Assembly (NCBI GenBank): GCA_017794925.1
Contig: CP051238.1
Span: 991,702 to 1,055,701, forward strand
Length of the DNA stretch: 64,000 bases
Direction: 5' to 3'
DNA from: Aestuariibacter sp.
Lineage (GTDB): Bacteria; Pseudomonadota; Gammaproteobacteria; Enterobacterales; Alteromonadaceae
A program made the translations under genes and the position numbers. Shown piece after piece: positions 26,493 to 35,527 of the stretch. The notes below the pieces were generated by a model. That model was given only the letters and a program-made list of their open reading frames with translations. It was not told the DNA's origin and did not search any database. Positions within the stretch are counted from its first letter, which is position 1; every line of letters starts with the position of its first letter.

Positions 26493-27275
26493 CTAGAACA
26501 ACAGTGCTTTCAGTTCCTGAGCACCGAACATGACAATTTCAAACGCGATCAGAATAATAATGATCCACTCGAGGAATGATGAATGTTTATGCTTCAATTC
26601 ATCCGCCAGCATTTCAAATAATTCGTGAATAACATTCAGCTTGTTCGACAAGAGCTCAACGCGAGGGCGGATATCCAAATACTTTGCCGTAGCATTATAA
26701 GCAGACTCATACTCTGGGTATTCCCAGAAAAACTCTGGCGTATCCAGAAGCCCATAGTGCAGGAAGATGTCACTTTTAGTGCTGAACAAATGACCTCGAA
26801 TACTCGCGATTTCATTGCGGCTAAGGTTTATCTTACCGGTTGATGCCAGCGCTTTCGGCAAGTGAGCATAGTCAACAATGGTTTCCTGCGCACGTTGCTC
26901 ATAATCATTAAGCTTTAATGACTGGGCCAAAGCATGACTTACCGCTAAACGTTGCAGCGGAGCATCCATACCCAGTGTTATCAAGTCCTTTTGGAGTTTG
27001 ATTTCGGTGCCATCTACTGAAAAACGAAAATGCTCCTGATGATCGCCAGCAATCACTTCACTTTGAATCTTTAAGCGATGAAGTAAAGACAACCTTTCGT
27101 CTTCATCGACTCCCCAAAAAACAATAACACCATAATCAAATACCCAGGCCTCGCCGCCAGGAATATTAAGGAGCACAGCGTCTCTATAGCGAGTACCTGA
27201 TTCAACAGACAAAACGCTTTCAGAATCACCAATAGGTAAAGCAAAAACCGACACACGGTCATTTGAAAAATACAT
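26493..27275 (-). CDS. RMD1/YagE family protein (DUF155)
   Basis: 260 residues. A soluble alpha/beta N-terminal part carries the family text VFDYGVIVFWGVDEDE (near 49-64). A helical region follows (SHALAQSLKLNDYE near 114; RVELLSNKLNVIHELFEMLADELKHKHSSFLEW near 205-237), then one C-terminal membrane helix (IIIILIAFEIVMFG). Eukaryotic relatives act in mitochondrial membranes; the bacterial role is not known. It has its own start, and asd follows 198 nt downstream. Confidence 0.88.
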   Translation of the reverse strand: MYFSNDRVSVFALPIGDSESVLSVESGTRYRDAVLLNIPGGEAWVFDYGVIVFWGVDEDERLSLLHRLKIQSEVIAGDHQEHFRFSVDGTEIKLQKDLITLGMDAPLQRLAVSHALAQSLKLNDYEQRAQETIVDYAHLPKALASTGKINLSRNEIASIRGHLFSTKSDIFLHYGLLDTPEFFWEYPEYESAYNATAKYLDIRPRVELLSNKLNVIHELFEMLADELKHKHSSFLEWIIIILIAFEIVMFGAQELKALLF

Positions 27276-27430
27276 GGATATAACCAGCTGTTTAAAAAAT
27301 CGGCTGATTATGCACAGATTTAATTTCGTCGGCCATGAAATTCAGACTGAGAAATAATGCTCTTTAAGACAAATGTTTTTTATGGTTGTTGACCAGCACA
27401 AGTTTGGATAATCCGTTTTGGATTAAAGCT

Positions 27431-27497
27431 GGATGTCTAAAAAAGGAGAGGATTCACAAAGTGTAAAGAGTGGGTGTCTCAAAAAAGGTGGGTGTCC
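27431..27497 (-). repeat. Repeat pair upstream of the RMD1/YagE gene
   Basis: GTGGGTGTC at 27470 and 27488 (exact 18-nt period) with TCAAAAAAG between. A decayed copy (GGATGTC) lies at 27431. It is within the 555-bp gap 27276-27830. Confidence 0.82.
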
Positions 27498-27644
27498 AAA
27501 AAATACTTATACTTTTGTTTAATTGATATGTGCTTTGGAGCGGCTAGGCTTGAAGAGTAAAGAATAATTTACAAAGCAACATCACTTGGGCGGTCTCACA
27601 CAAAAACAGCATATACGCGTGCAGACAAGTTGCAATCGATCGCC

Positions 27645-27684
27645 GCTGCTGGCGCATTTACGCCAGCAGCTTTCCTTTCTTTTT
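27645..27684 (+). terminator. Strong orphan terminator, possible small RNA 3' end
   Basis: GCTGCTGGCG, loop CATTTA, CGCCAGCAGC (10 bp, perfect), then TTTCCTTTCTTTTT. No plus-strand gene lies upstream within the 27276-27830 gap. TTGATA (about 27520) and TAGGCT 16 nt later could be its promoter, which would give a transcript of about 130 nt. Confidence 0.6.
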
Positions 27685-27830
27685 GAACACCCGTAATTCA
27701 ACGCATTATTCCGGACGAGAGACCAATATTAGCGAAAAATGCTAAACATTCTTCGCTACCATGGGCGTTAAATGATGTGAAATGATATTCACAAGAAGAG
27801 TAGTGCATTAATTATCCGGGAACTATAACT

Positions 27831-28994
27831 ATGAATACACCCCCAATAACCCCTGAAGCTATGCACAGTAAACGTATTGCTTCTATCGATATACTGCGTG
27901 GTCTGGTTATGCTGTTTATGCTGGTCGACCATGTCAGAGAACGCTTTTTTTACCATCTTAACGTCAGCGATCCTATGGACCTGGATGCAACCAGTCCGCA
28001 GCTGTTTTTTACGCGTATATCGGCTCATCTTTGTGCGCCGGTGTTTGTATTCCTGACGGGCATGTCAGCCTGGCTCTATGCACATCCCGCTAACAAAGCC
28101 CCTCGCTCAGCAACGCCTTTCCTGTTCAAGCGAGGACTCTTCATCATCTTCGTAGAAATAGCAATTATTAACTGGCTGTGGCTGGGGACTTACGACACGC
28201 TTTACCTACAGGTTATGTGGGCAATCGGAATCAGCATGGTATCGCTGTCTGTTCTGTGCAAACTGCCCTCAAAGGCTATTCTGGCTCTCGGCCTGTTGAT
28301 TGTGTGTTGTCATAATTTACTGAGCCCGATTGCATTTAATCCCGGTGAAGCGGGCTACAATATTTGGGCGGTGCTACACGATCGCGGTATCATTTTTGAA
28401 TCAGAAACGTTCCGAATCAAAGCGTCATACCCAGTGTTACCATGGATTGGGGTTATTTTGTTAGGTTATAGCATGGGGCCGATTTACGCGCGTGACTATG
28501 ATGGAGCGAAGCGAAGAAAGACTCTCACTACGCTGGCATTGGGCATGTGGGGCTTATTGATCGTGCTTCGCAGCACCAACCTGTACGGTGAGATTCTGCC
28601 TTTTGAAGTGCAGCAAACTGCAGTTCAAACTGTCATGTCGTTTATCAATTACACCAAATATCCCCCTTCTCTGGATTATGTGTTGTTCACACTGGGGGCG
28701 GCTTTTTTAATTCTGGTCGGGCTGGATAAAGTCAATAATCGCTACAGCAAAGTGGTGGAAAACTTTGGTTCTGCGCCCATGTTTTTCTATATCCTGCATT
28801 TGACAGTGCTGCTGGTGCTCTATCGTATTGCTATCAATGTCTGGGGGCCGAATCATGGTGACATGTTTGCATTCGATGATGTATGGCAAATATGGGCGGG
28901 AGCCGTGGTACTCGGAATCGTTTTGTATTTCCCTACAAAAGCCTTCTCAGCATTTAAAAAACAAAGTAAGAACCCGCTGATTAAATACTTCTGA
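27831..28994 (+). CDS. DUF1624 / heparan-alpha-glucosaminide N-acetyltransferase-like membrane protein
   Basis: 387 residues, about ten membrane helices. The opening RIASIDILRGLVMLFMLVDHVRERFF (residues 16-41) is the family signature, with Arg and Asp-His typical of acyltransferase-like membrane enzymes (YeiB/HGSNAT group). ICAPVFVFLTGMSAWLY-like text follows. It may acetylate an envelope glycan, which is suggestive beside an exopolysaccharide cluster, but no substrate can be named. It is a single gene; a GGCGGGTC/GATCCGCC hairpin follows at 29015-29036. Confidence 0.82.
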   Translation: MNTPPITPEAMHSKRIASIDILRGLVMLFMLVDHVRERFFYHLNVSDPMDLDATSPQLFFTRISAHLCAPVFVFLTGMSAWLYAHPANKAPRSATPFLFKRGLFIIFVEIAIINWLWLGTYDTLYLQVMWAIGISMVSLSVLCKLPSKAILALGLLIVCCHNLLSPIAFNPGEAGYNIWAVLHDRGIIFESETFRIKASYPVLPWIGVILLGYSMGPIYARDYDGAKRRKTLTTLALGMWGLLIVLRSTNLYGEILPFEVQQTAVQTVMSFINYTKYPPSLDYVLFTLGAAFLILVGLDKVNNRYSKVVENFGSAPMFFYILHLTVLLVLYRIAINVWGPNHGDMFAFDDVWQIWAGAVVLGIVLYFPTKAFSAFKKQSKNPLIKYF

Positions 28995-29200
28995 TTCTAT
29001 TAGTAAGCTTGCCTGGCGGGTCACCTCTGATCCGCCTCTACTCCTCATTTGTACTGATGCGGTAAAAAGATTCGACTAAATAATAATTATATTTTGCTCA
29101 TCTTCAACTACGCTTAAACAGGGTATATCCCGTTTCCAATATTTTAAGCCATATATATGGTTTGTAAGGGGAAAACGATTTATTTGAGATAGGGATAGGA

Positions 29201-30646
29201 ATGGGGCAGCAAGATAAAACGCGTATTGAACAGTTGGAACGACGATTATCTCGCGAAAAGGCAGCTCGTCTGGCATCGGAAAAGCTGCTCGATGAGTATT
29301 CCGCGAAGTTTTTTTCTGCCAACGAAAAGCTCAAACAATCCTTGCTCATTGCTCAGCGTAAGCAGGAAGAAATAGAGTATCTGGCCAGAACGGGTTTTTC
29401 CATATCTGACAAACAGGATCCGGATACGCTTATTACTTCCACGTTGGGGCTGACTGCGGATTTTTGTAAAGCCGATATGGCCGTGTGTTTTTTCACGAAA
29501 AACGGTCAGTTAACAGACCGGTGTATCTCCAGTGCATCACTGCCATTAAATGCAGAACATAAAGACATGCTGCAACATTTTGTGCCTGAGGATTGCGCAG
29601 ATATTCTCGATTGTTGGTTGATTGAGAATATTTCGGCGCAAATGGGGCGTTCGTGTTGGGCAGTTTGCGCAAATTTCACTTACAGCGAAGACGCGCTGGG
29701 TTGGTTAGTGCTTATTATTCCCGCCAATTATATTGATGAAGGCCTGCTTTATTTACTTGATGCCTATTTGAAGTATTTGCGGACCGGTTTAGCGAAAAGT
29801 CTCTCTACTCAGGCTGTTGACCGAACTGCCAGTAGTATGCAGAAAGTGCAGACTGAGCTTTCTGCAACAAAACAACAGCTTGTGGTTGCCGACCGGATGG
29901 CTGCACTGGGTTTCCTGGCCAGTGGGGTGGCACATGAAATCAACAACCCTGCTGCATTTATCATTGCCAACAACAATAGCATGAAGAACATGATGCCGCC
30001 CCTGTTCGAGCTGGCAAATAATTATGCTATTGCCTGTCGTAATGGCGATCAGGAGAACATTGTTCATTGTGAAAACGAACTTAATGCAATGAATGAAGAG
30101 ATTCTTTTGATGCTTGAAGACAATGAGTATGGCCTGAACAGGATTGTTGCGATTTCAGAGAGTTTGAGGACCTACTCTCATTTCGGCGAGCAGCTAACAG
30201 ACACCGTCGACTTGAATGAATGCATTTCGAAAATGCTCAAGGTGGCTAAGACCTCTTTGCCTGACACCGTGAGTATGAACTTTGATATGGCAAAAGATTT
30301 GCAAGTCATTGCAGGCAATGCCTCTCAGCTTGAGCAGGTTATCCTGAATTTATTGGTGAATGCCATTGATGCGGTTAATGAGCACGGCAATGTAGACATT
30401 TGCACCAGGCAAGTAGAAAACGAAGTCGTACTCACTATCAAGGATTCAGGGCAAGGCATGGATGACGTGGTGAAAGCGAAACTCTTTTCACCCTTTTTTA
30501 CAACGAAGGACGTGGGCAAGGGAACAGGGTTGGGGTTATCAATCTCCCAGAATATTATCGATGCTCATCATGGCCAGATTAGTGTTGAGTCAGAAGTTGG
30601 TGTAGGTACCTGTTTTACAATTACTTTCCCCTGCTCAGGTAATTGA
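29201..30646 (+). CDS. Cytosolic sensor histidine kinase
   Basis: 481 residues with no membrane helix. An N-terminal coiled coil (about 5-65) is followed by a GAF-like sensor region (about 65-205) and a second coiled coil. The kinase H-box GVAHEINNP has its His near 246. The HATPase domain shows N-box NLLVNAIDAV, G1 DSGQGMD, F-box FSPFFTT and G2 GKGTGLGLS. The next gene, a sigma-54 response regulator, begins 14 nt after the stop, so they form a two-component pair. The signal is unknown; it may be an intracellular metabolite. Confidence 0.9.
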   Translation: MGQQDKTRIEQLERRLSREKAARLASEKLLDEYSAKFFSANEKLKQSLLIAQRKQEEIEYLARTGFSISDKQDPDTLITSTLGLTADFCKADMAVCFFTKNGQLTDRCISSASLPLNAEHKDMLQHFVPEDCADILDCWLIENISAQMGRSCWAVCANFTYSEDALGWLVLIIPANYIDEGLLYLLDAYLKYLRTGLAKSLSTQAVDRTASSMQKVQTELSATKQQLVVADRMAALGFLASGVAHEINNPAAFIIANNNSMKNMMPPLFELANNYAIACRNGDQENIVHCENELNAMNEEILLMLEDNEYGLNRIVAISESLRTYSHFGEQLTDTVDLNECISKMLKVAKTSLPDTVSMNFDMAKDLQVIAGNASQLEQVILNLLVNAIDAVNEHGNVDICTRQVENEVVLTIKDSGQGMDDVVKAKLFSPFFTTKDVGKGTGLGLSISQNIIDAHHGQISVESEVGVGTCFTITFPCSGN

Positions 30647-30660
30647 CCAAGGAGCGATTT

Positions 30661-32106
30661 ATGCAAAGAAATTTTCAAGTAATGATTGTCGACGATGAAC
30701 CGAGAATTCTTCGGGCGCTGAATCGTACCTTATCAACGGTGCCGGGGATTACTGTAGTCACAGCCACAGGCGGAAAAGAAGCCCTGGCAAAATTTAAAGA
30801 ATCTCCGGCAGACATTGTTATAAGTGACCTCAGTATGCCAGAAATGTCCGGCAACGATCTGCTTGAAGAGATTACTAATATTGCCCCTGAAACCATTCGC
30901 ATCATGTTAACCGCGCACAAAGAGCCCGAACATATTATGGCGGCCGTGAATCGCGGCAGAGTATCGGGTTACATCAACAAACCTTGGTCAGATGACGAAC
31001 TTCGGGCCATGGTAGAGGATTTGGTTGCATCGAGAGAGCAATACGTTAAACGCAGTATTGTTGGCAAAGTTCTCGGAACCGCTGCTGCGCCATTTAAAAA
31101 GTCGTTTGAAGACTTTGTGGGTAACTCACCGTCAATGCAGCGAGTTTACAATAAGTTAGAGAAAGCGGCGCCCAGCAAAGCATCGGTGTTTATTACCGGC
31201 GAAAGCGGAACGGGAAAAGAGGTGGCAGCGTTTGCAATCCATAATCTTAGCCAGCGTAAAAATGATGCGTTTATTGCACTCAACTGTGCTGCAATTCCGT
31301 CTGAGCTTATGGAGTCTGAAATATTTGGTCACGTAAAAGGCGCATTTAGCGGTGCAGTAAGTAATCGCGATGGCGCCGCAACGTTGGCAGATAATGGCAC
31401 CCTGTTTCTGGATGAACTGGGTGAAATGGATATGGCGTTGCAGGCCAAAATTCTTCGCTTTATTCAAACGGGTACGTTCCAGCGTGTAGGTGGGACCAAA
31501 ACAGAGAAGGTCAATGTCAGGTTTGTCGCCGCGACAAACCGCGAGCCCCATGAGGCTATTCAAGAAGGGCGGTTAAGAGAGGATTTGTTTTATCGTTTGA
31601 ACGTGATTGCGATAGACATGCCGTCATTGAAAGACAGAGAAAACGATGTGGTTTTATTGGCTCGTCACTTTTTAAATTGCTTTAGTGAAGACGAAGAGAA
31701 GCCATTCGTTGGCTTTTCAGATGACGCGGAAGCTATGCTCAAACGCTACAGTTGGCCTGGTAATGTGCGCCAACTCCAGAATTTGATCCACAGCTGTGTG
31801 GTAATGAACGATGGACCTGTCATTAGCGCTGAAATGCTCGCTGATCATCTGACATCCAGTGAGTTAATGGCTTCGGGTATTACGCCTTCTCAGCAGACCG
31901 TATCGGCTGATTCTGAGTCCATTAGCACATCACCGGCGCCAGTTGTTTCGCAGAATCAGAGTACCGTAGAACCACTGGCATTAATGGAGCGTAAAGCTAT
32001 TCAGCAAGCTATCGCTTTGTATGACGATAATGTGGTTAAAGCGGCCAGCGCATTGGAAGTCAGCCCTTCAACCCTTTATCGCAAAATGCAACAGTGGGAA
32101 GAATAG
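30661..32106 (+). CDS. Sigma-54-dependent response regulator
   Basis: 481 residues: receiver domain (about 5-120; phospho-Asp in VISDLSMPEMSG, Lys in YINKPW), AAA+ domain (about 150-385) and C-terminal Fis-type helix-turn-helix (NVVKAASALEVSPSTLYRKMQ). Walker A is GESGTGKE; the sigma-54 loop is GAFSGA instead of the common GAFTGA. The ATG at 30661 has AAGGAG 7 nt upstream; an earlier TTG at 30643 overlaps the kinase. It probably turns on the exopolysaccharide genes that follow, since sigma-54 promoters with shared upstream sites lie before them. Confidence 0.93.
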   Translation: MQRNFQVMIVDDEPRILRALNRTLSTVPGITVVTATGGKEALAKFKESPADIVISDLSMPEMSGNDLLEEITNIAPETIRIMLTAHKEPEHIMAAVNRGRVSGYINKPWSDDELRAMVEDLVASREQYVKRSIVGKVLGTAAAPFKKSFEDFVGNSPSMQRVYNKLEKAAPSKASVFITGESGTGKEVAAFAIHNLSQRKNDAFIALNCAAIPSELMESEIFGHVKGAFSGAVSNRDGAATLADNGTLFLDELGEMDMALQAKILRFIQTGTFQRVGGTKTEKVNVRFVAATNREPHEAIQEGRLREDLFYRLNVIAIDMPSLKDRENDVVLLARHFLNCFSEDEEKPFVGFSDDAEAMLKRYSWPGNVRQLQNLIHSCVVMNDGPVISAEMLADHLTSSELMASGITPSQQTVSADSESISTSPAPVVSQNQSTVEPLALMERKAIQQAIALYDDNVVKAASALEVSPSTLYRKMQQWEE

Positions 32107-32112
32107 TGCTTC

Positions 32113-32135
32113 GCATTTTGCAAAAAGGCATTTTT
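32113..32135 (+). promoter_or_regulatory. Candidate enhancer site 1 (TTTGCAAA)
   Basis: The palindrome TTTTGCAAAA (32116-32125), flanked by two GCATTTT, lies about 90 bp before the weak sigma-54-like site at 32209. The same TTTGCAAA core recurs before the two better sigma-54 promoters downstream. Confidence 0.38.
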
Positions 32136-32136
32136 G

Positions 32137-32162
32137 AAGCAGGCTCACAGTCTGCTTTTTTT
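32137..32162 (+). terminator. Terminator after the sigma-54 regulator
   Basis: AAGCAG pairs with CTGCTT across GGCTCACAGT, followed by seven or more T. Confidence 0.6.
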
Positions 32163-32208
32163 ATAATTTAAAACTATAATTCAGTGGGTTAGGATTTCTG
32201 ACATAGAT

Positions 32209-32224
32209 TGGTCTGCTTCTTGTA
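32209..32224 (+). promoter_or_regulatory. Weak sigma-54-like promoter before the flippase gene
   Basis: TTGGTCTG-CTTC-TTGTA: GG followed by ten bases then GT, where consensus has GC. It is 36 nt before the ATG at 32260. Confidence 0.3.
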
Positions 32225-32259
32225 ATGATTAACTATCGTCATTTATCCGGAAGTCGCTG

Positions 32260-33555
32260 ATGAAGCCGCTATTGTTGCTACTCAAGCAGAAGATACATGC
32301 GACTTTACAGCACAAAGTCGCGCGAAACGTTGCCTGGTCATTTGGCACTGAGTTATTTGGAAAGCTTTCCCGGTTGGTTACTCTTATTGCGTTGGCAGCC
32401 TATATCCCAGCGGTATCCTATGGGCAGGCTATGCTGGCTCTGGCCTGCCACGAGATTATTCGCACTATTATGCGTTTTGGCGCCGGCGCTCAGGTTGTGC
32501 AATGTACTCAACAACAGCTCGCGTCCTTCGTTGAAAATGCCAAAGCCCTGCAGTGGCTGTTAAGTGTTGGACTGTGCGCGCTACAGATTCTATTCGGTTA
32601 TCTATTGGAATGGTTCTACGATGATCGGGTGCTTGCCCAATTGGTGCAAGTCATGGCGTTGACCTACCTTTTGTTTCCTTTGGTTGGTGCCAATACGTTC
32701 TTAATTCAGCGAGAGGGTGACTTTCGCTTTCTGAGCCTGCGCAATGGCATATGTATAACCGCTGAAAACTTAGCGGTCGCAGCATTTGCTTTTGGTGGGT
32801 TGGATGTCTGGTCAGTGGTTGCTGGCAAGTACGTCTTTGCCATTCTCTGGGTAGCTGGATTTCATAATGCACCGGTTGAGCGTTTTCGTGCTCGAATCGA
32901 ACCAAAGGTGATGAAGTACTTGTTTATTACCTCAATGCAGTTGTTTACGACTGAAGCAATTCGTTCATTGCGTCAACAGGCTGATTTGTTTATTGCAGGT
33001 AAAGTACTCAGCGCTGAATGGATGGGCGTATATGCGTTTGCGCGAAGTGCCGGGATTGGACTTAGTCAAACCCTTAGTCAGGCATTTACCAGCGCATTGT
33101 ACCCTCAGCTGTGCCAGCAATACCGAAGTGGGCATTCTGTCGCCCTGAACGGGCGGTTAGTGGCAATGGCGGTATTGGTGGGAAGCGCATTTATTGTGCA
33201 GGCCATCATTGCCCCTTTTTATATTCCGGTGCTGTTTGCTGATCGTTGGAATGATGCGATTCCAGTAGTGTCAGTGCTTTGTATTACTGCGATTCCTGCA
33301 CTAATTATAGAGATTATGGCGGTAGCTATTCGTGCGAAAGGTCAGTATTACAAAGAGCTTGTCTTTCGTTTGGTGTTTTCGGTGTCGACCATTTATACCC
33401 TGGTACTACTGTCTCCCTCGTCTCCCATTGAATTCGCTTTTGATCTTCTTACCGCCAGTGTTATTGGCCTGTTATGTGTTTTTGTGCATAAAGGACTGTC
33501 TGACATCATCCGCACTGCCGTACAAACCAAATCCACTAAAGAGCAATTACTATGA
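32260..33555 (+). CDS. Polysaccharide flippase, Wzx/O-antigen-transporter type
   Basis: 431 residues with about 12 membrane helices, of the polysaccharide biosynthesis family in the MATE-like superfamily. It opens KVARNVAWSFGTELFGKLSRLV (near 19-40), a typical start for such flippases. ALYPQLCQQYRSG (near 280-292) is the mid-protein cytosolic segment. It would move lipid-linked repeat units to the periplasm. The stop overlaps the next start (ATGA), so it is coupled to the glycosyltransferase gene. Confidence 0.88.
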   Translation: MKPLLLLLKQKIHATLQHKVARNVAWSFGTELFGKLSRLVTLIALAAYIPAVSYGQAMLALACHEIIRTIMRFGAGAQVVQCTQQQLASFVENAKALQWLLSVGLCALQILFGYLLEWFYDDRVLAQLVQVMALTYLLFPLVGANTFLIQREGDFRFLSLRNGICITAENLAVAAFAFGGLDVWSVVAGKYVFAILWVAGFHNAPVERFRARIEPKVMKYLFITSMQLFTTEAIRSLRQQADLFIAGKVLSAEWMGVYAFARSAGIGLSQTLSQAFTSALYPQLCQQYRSGHSVALNGRLVAMAVLVGSAFIVQAIIAPFYIPVLFADRWNDAIPVVSVLCITAIPALIIEIMAVAIRAKGQYYKELVFRLVFSVSTIYTLVLLSPSSPIEFAFDLLTASVIGLLCVFVHKGLSDIIRTAVQTKSTKEQLL

Positions 33556-34556
33556 AAATGCCCATCATTTCTGTTGTTATGCCTGTCTGTCACGTTGAAA
33601 AATACATGAGAACGGCAGTCGACTCTGTACTGCAGCAAACGTGTCAGTACTTCGAATTGATTTGCGTGCATGATGGCAATTCAGGTGACGTTTTACGCAT
33701 GTTGGCATCTTATGATGACCAGCGTATACGAGTGATCAACCAGGCCAACCCCGGGCTTGCAGCAGCCATCAATACCGGTATTCATAGTGCACGTGGTGAA
33801 TTTATTGCATTTTTGGATGCCAATGACTGCTATGAACCTGAAAAGCTGTTACTTCATCTGAAGCATTTACTTAGCAACCCTGAAATTGGTGTGAGCTACT
33901 GCCCCTCATTGTTTATAGATGAAGAAGGTAATCAAACCGGGCTCGGTCAATATCCGCAACTGCAAAATATCAATCTGAAGCAGGTGATGTGCAGAAACCC
34001 GGTTGGTAATCGTTCGGCAGCCGTTATCAGAAGGGCAACGCTGGAATCAATGCAACCCTATACTCAAAAGAATGAATTCGGTCATTATTGTTACTTTGAT
34101 GAGTCCCTGCAGCAGTCTGAGCAGAACGATCTTTGGATGCGTATTTCACTCAACACTGACTGGCGCTTTGAGGGTATCGAAATGCCGTTAACGTTCTATC
34201 GCGTTGATCGCGAGTTATTGTCGACCGATCTGGGGGAGCAATTCAGTTACTGGCAACGAAGTATGGAACGCCATCTGTTAAATCACCCACACAAAGTAAA
34301 GCCTTGGCTATCGCTGGCCAAAGCCTATCAGCTACGCTATCTGGCCCGCCGGGCGGTTAAGTGTGGTAATCCATTTACGGCCATTGGATATGTGTTTCAC
34401 GCTATTACAACTAACATTCGCATTTTGTGGGAAGAGCCGGTTAAGACATTCGTCACGGTCGCTACGGCATTTTTAGGCTTGTTACCCGAAACCCTTTATC
34501 AACGACTTGAGCGCATGGCTATTCGCAGAATCAGCAAGCGTAGTATTTCGGTGTAG
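33552..34556 (+). CDS. Family 2 glycosyltransferase
   Basis: 334 residues with a GT-A fold. SVVMPVCHVEKYMRTAVDSVLQQT (near 6-29) is the nucleotide-sugar start. AFLDANDCYEP (near 88-98) stands where DxD/DDD usually lies, so the metal site is DAND. An ExxLWMR-like acceptor region (SEQNDLWMRIS, near 195) follows. There is no membrane helix in the catalytic part; the C-terminal hydrophobic stretch (about 300-318) may attach to the membrane. It is translationally coupled to the flippase. Confidence 0.88.
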   Translation: MKMPIISVVMPVCHVEKYMRTAVDSVLQQTCQYFELICVHDGNSGDVLRMLASYDDQRIRVINQANPGLAAAINTGIHSARGEFIAFLDANDCYEPEKLLLHLKHLLSNPEIGVSYCPSLFIDEEGNQTGLGQYPQLQNINLKQVMCRNPVGNRSAAVIRRATLESMQPYTQKNEFGHYCYFDESLQQSEQNDLWMRISLNTDWRFEGIEMPLTFYRVDRELLSTDLGEQFSYWQRSMERHLLNHPHKVKPWLSLAKAYQLRYLARRAVKCGNPFTAIGYVFHAITTNIRILWEEPVKTFVTVATAFLGLLPETLYQRLERMAIRRISKRSISV

Positions 34557-34564
34557 CAAGCGTT

Positions 34565-35035
34565 ATGTTTAATTCTAAGCGTAACAAGTCAAACAATATG
34601 CACCCCAGTCAGGATCCGGCATTAAAAAGCCTGCTTACCCGGCTTGGGCCAGACATTGCCAATAGTTTTAATACGGAACAACTTATGGCACTCAGTCGTG
34701 TTGTTGGCATGCGTGGTGGTCGTATTCACACCATCGATTTAAGAACCACAATGCAAGTGCCATTTTTACCCTGGAGCTTTTATTGGGTCTTTCTGGTCGG
34801 CAAGAACCGACGCCAGCTTTCAGCTAAAGAGCGGGCTATTGCAGTCGGCATGTTATTGTTGTGTGTGACCTGTTTCCTGATGATATGTATGGGGCTGGCG
34901 CTAGTGGTGTTGTATATTTTGAAATCCTGGTTTGGCATTAACCTGCTGGATAATTACTCCCTTGGCCTGTGGGATTGGCTTCAAGCCAGTTTGTACTCTC
35001 TTATGCCAGTGAGAGAGTTCTTTGTAGGTTCATAA
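34565..35035 (+). CDS. Small membrane protein of the exopolysaccharide cluster
   Basis: 156 residues. A soluble N-terminal half (about 1-85, with LSRVVGMRGGRIHTIDLRTT) is followed by one strong membrane helix (about 95-125) and a short tail. The text PFLPWSFYWVFLVGKNRR with a RxLSxxER stretch recurs, as I recall, in small proteins of exopolysaccharide clusters, but I cannot name a function. It starts 8 nt after the glycosyltransferase stop and ends the first sub-operon at a terminator. Confidence 0.65.
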   Translation: MFNSKRNKSNNMHPSQDPALKSLLTRLGPDIANSFNTEQLMALSRVVGMRGGRIHTIDLRTTMQVPFLPWSFYWVFLVGKNRRQLSAKERAIAVGMLLLCVTCFLMICMGLALVVLYILKSWFGINLLDNYSLGLWDWLQASLYSLMPVREFFVGS

Positions 35036-35047
35036 TCCTGCATCCTG

Positions 35048-35070
35048 AAGGGCCGTACCGGCCCTTTTTT
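35048..35070 (+). terminator. Terminator of the first exopolysaccharide sub-operon
   Basis: AAGGGCCG, loop TAC, CGGCCCTT, then TTTT. Confidence 0.8.
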
Positions 35071-35177
35071 ACGATTAATCAATCTGCCCTCTTCTACTGA
35101 TTTACTTTCTTAACAACATCAACTGATTGCTGGATTAACGGGTAAATGCGGTTTTCCAAAAGGCTAAAATTTCTAAA

Positions 35178-35203
35178 TTTGCAAACGAATTTGAAAATGC
35201 AAA
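35178..35203 (+). promoter_or_regulatory. Candidate enhancer site 2 (TTTGCAAA...ATGCAAA)
   Basis: The TTTGCAAA palindrome (35178-35185), then ATGCAAA (35197-35203). It is about 100 bp upstream of the sigma-54 promoter at 35283, a normal distance for an activator site. Confidence 0.45.
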
Positions 35204-35282
35204 GGTAGTTGAAATCACGAGTTGCTTTTCCTTTTTTGGTTTATGGTATTGATTTTAAACAGTTAATTTATTTTTGTTTAAT

Positions 35283-35298
35283 TGGCACGCTTATCGCA
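35283..35298 (+). promoter_or_regulatory. Sigma-54 promoter upstream of the priming sugar transferase
   Basis: TGGCACG-CTTA-TCGCA, with GG-N10-GC spacing exact and one mismatch (TC for TT) in the -12 box. It predicts a leader of about 220 nt before the ATG at 35528. Confidence 0.7.
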
Positions 35299-35400
35299 AT
35301 TCCAGTAATACAGTTGACGAAATACACGGAATGACAAATTAGCGTGTTGGTACTAAAACGTGGACGTACCGGAGACATTCAGAATTTGTTCCAGTAAGTG

Positions 35401-35505
35401 ATGACTAAAGTATGGGTAACGCCGACTGATTATTTGCCAGTGATACATAGAAGCCGCTACAACCTGAGCGAACTGATAGTTACATCACTTGTGCTTGTTA
35501 AATGA
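35401..35505 (+). CDS. Possible 34-residue leader ORF
   Basis: ATG to TGA, encoding a peptide that begins MTKVWVTPTDYLPVIH and ends SLVLVK. It lies wholly within the long leader of the sigma-54 transcript, and the next gene begins 22 nt later. The ribosome site is poor (AGTAAGTG), so it may not be translated. Confidence 0.2.
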   Translation: MTKVWVTPTDYLPVIHRSRYNLSELIVTSLVLVK

Positions 35506-35527
35506 CTATTTTAAGTAGGGTTACATT

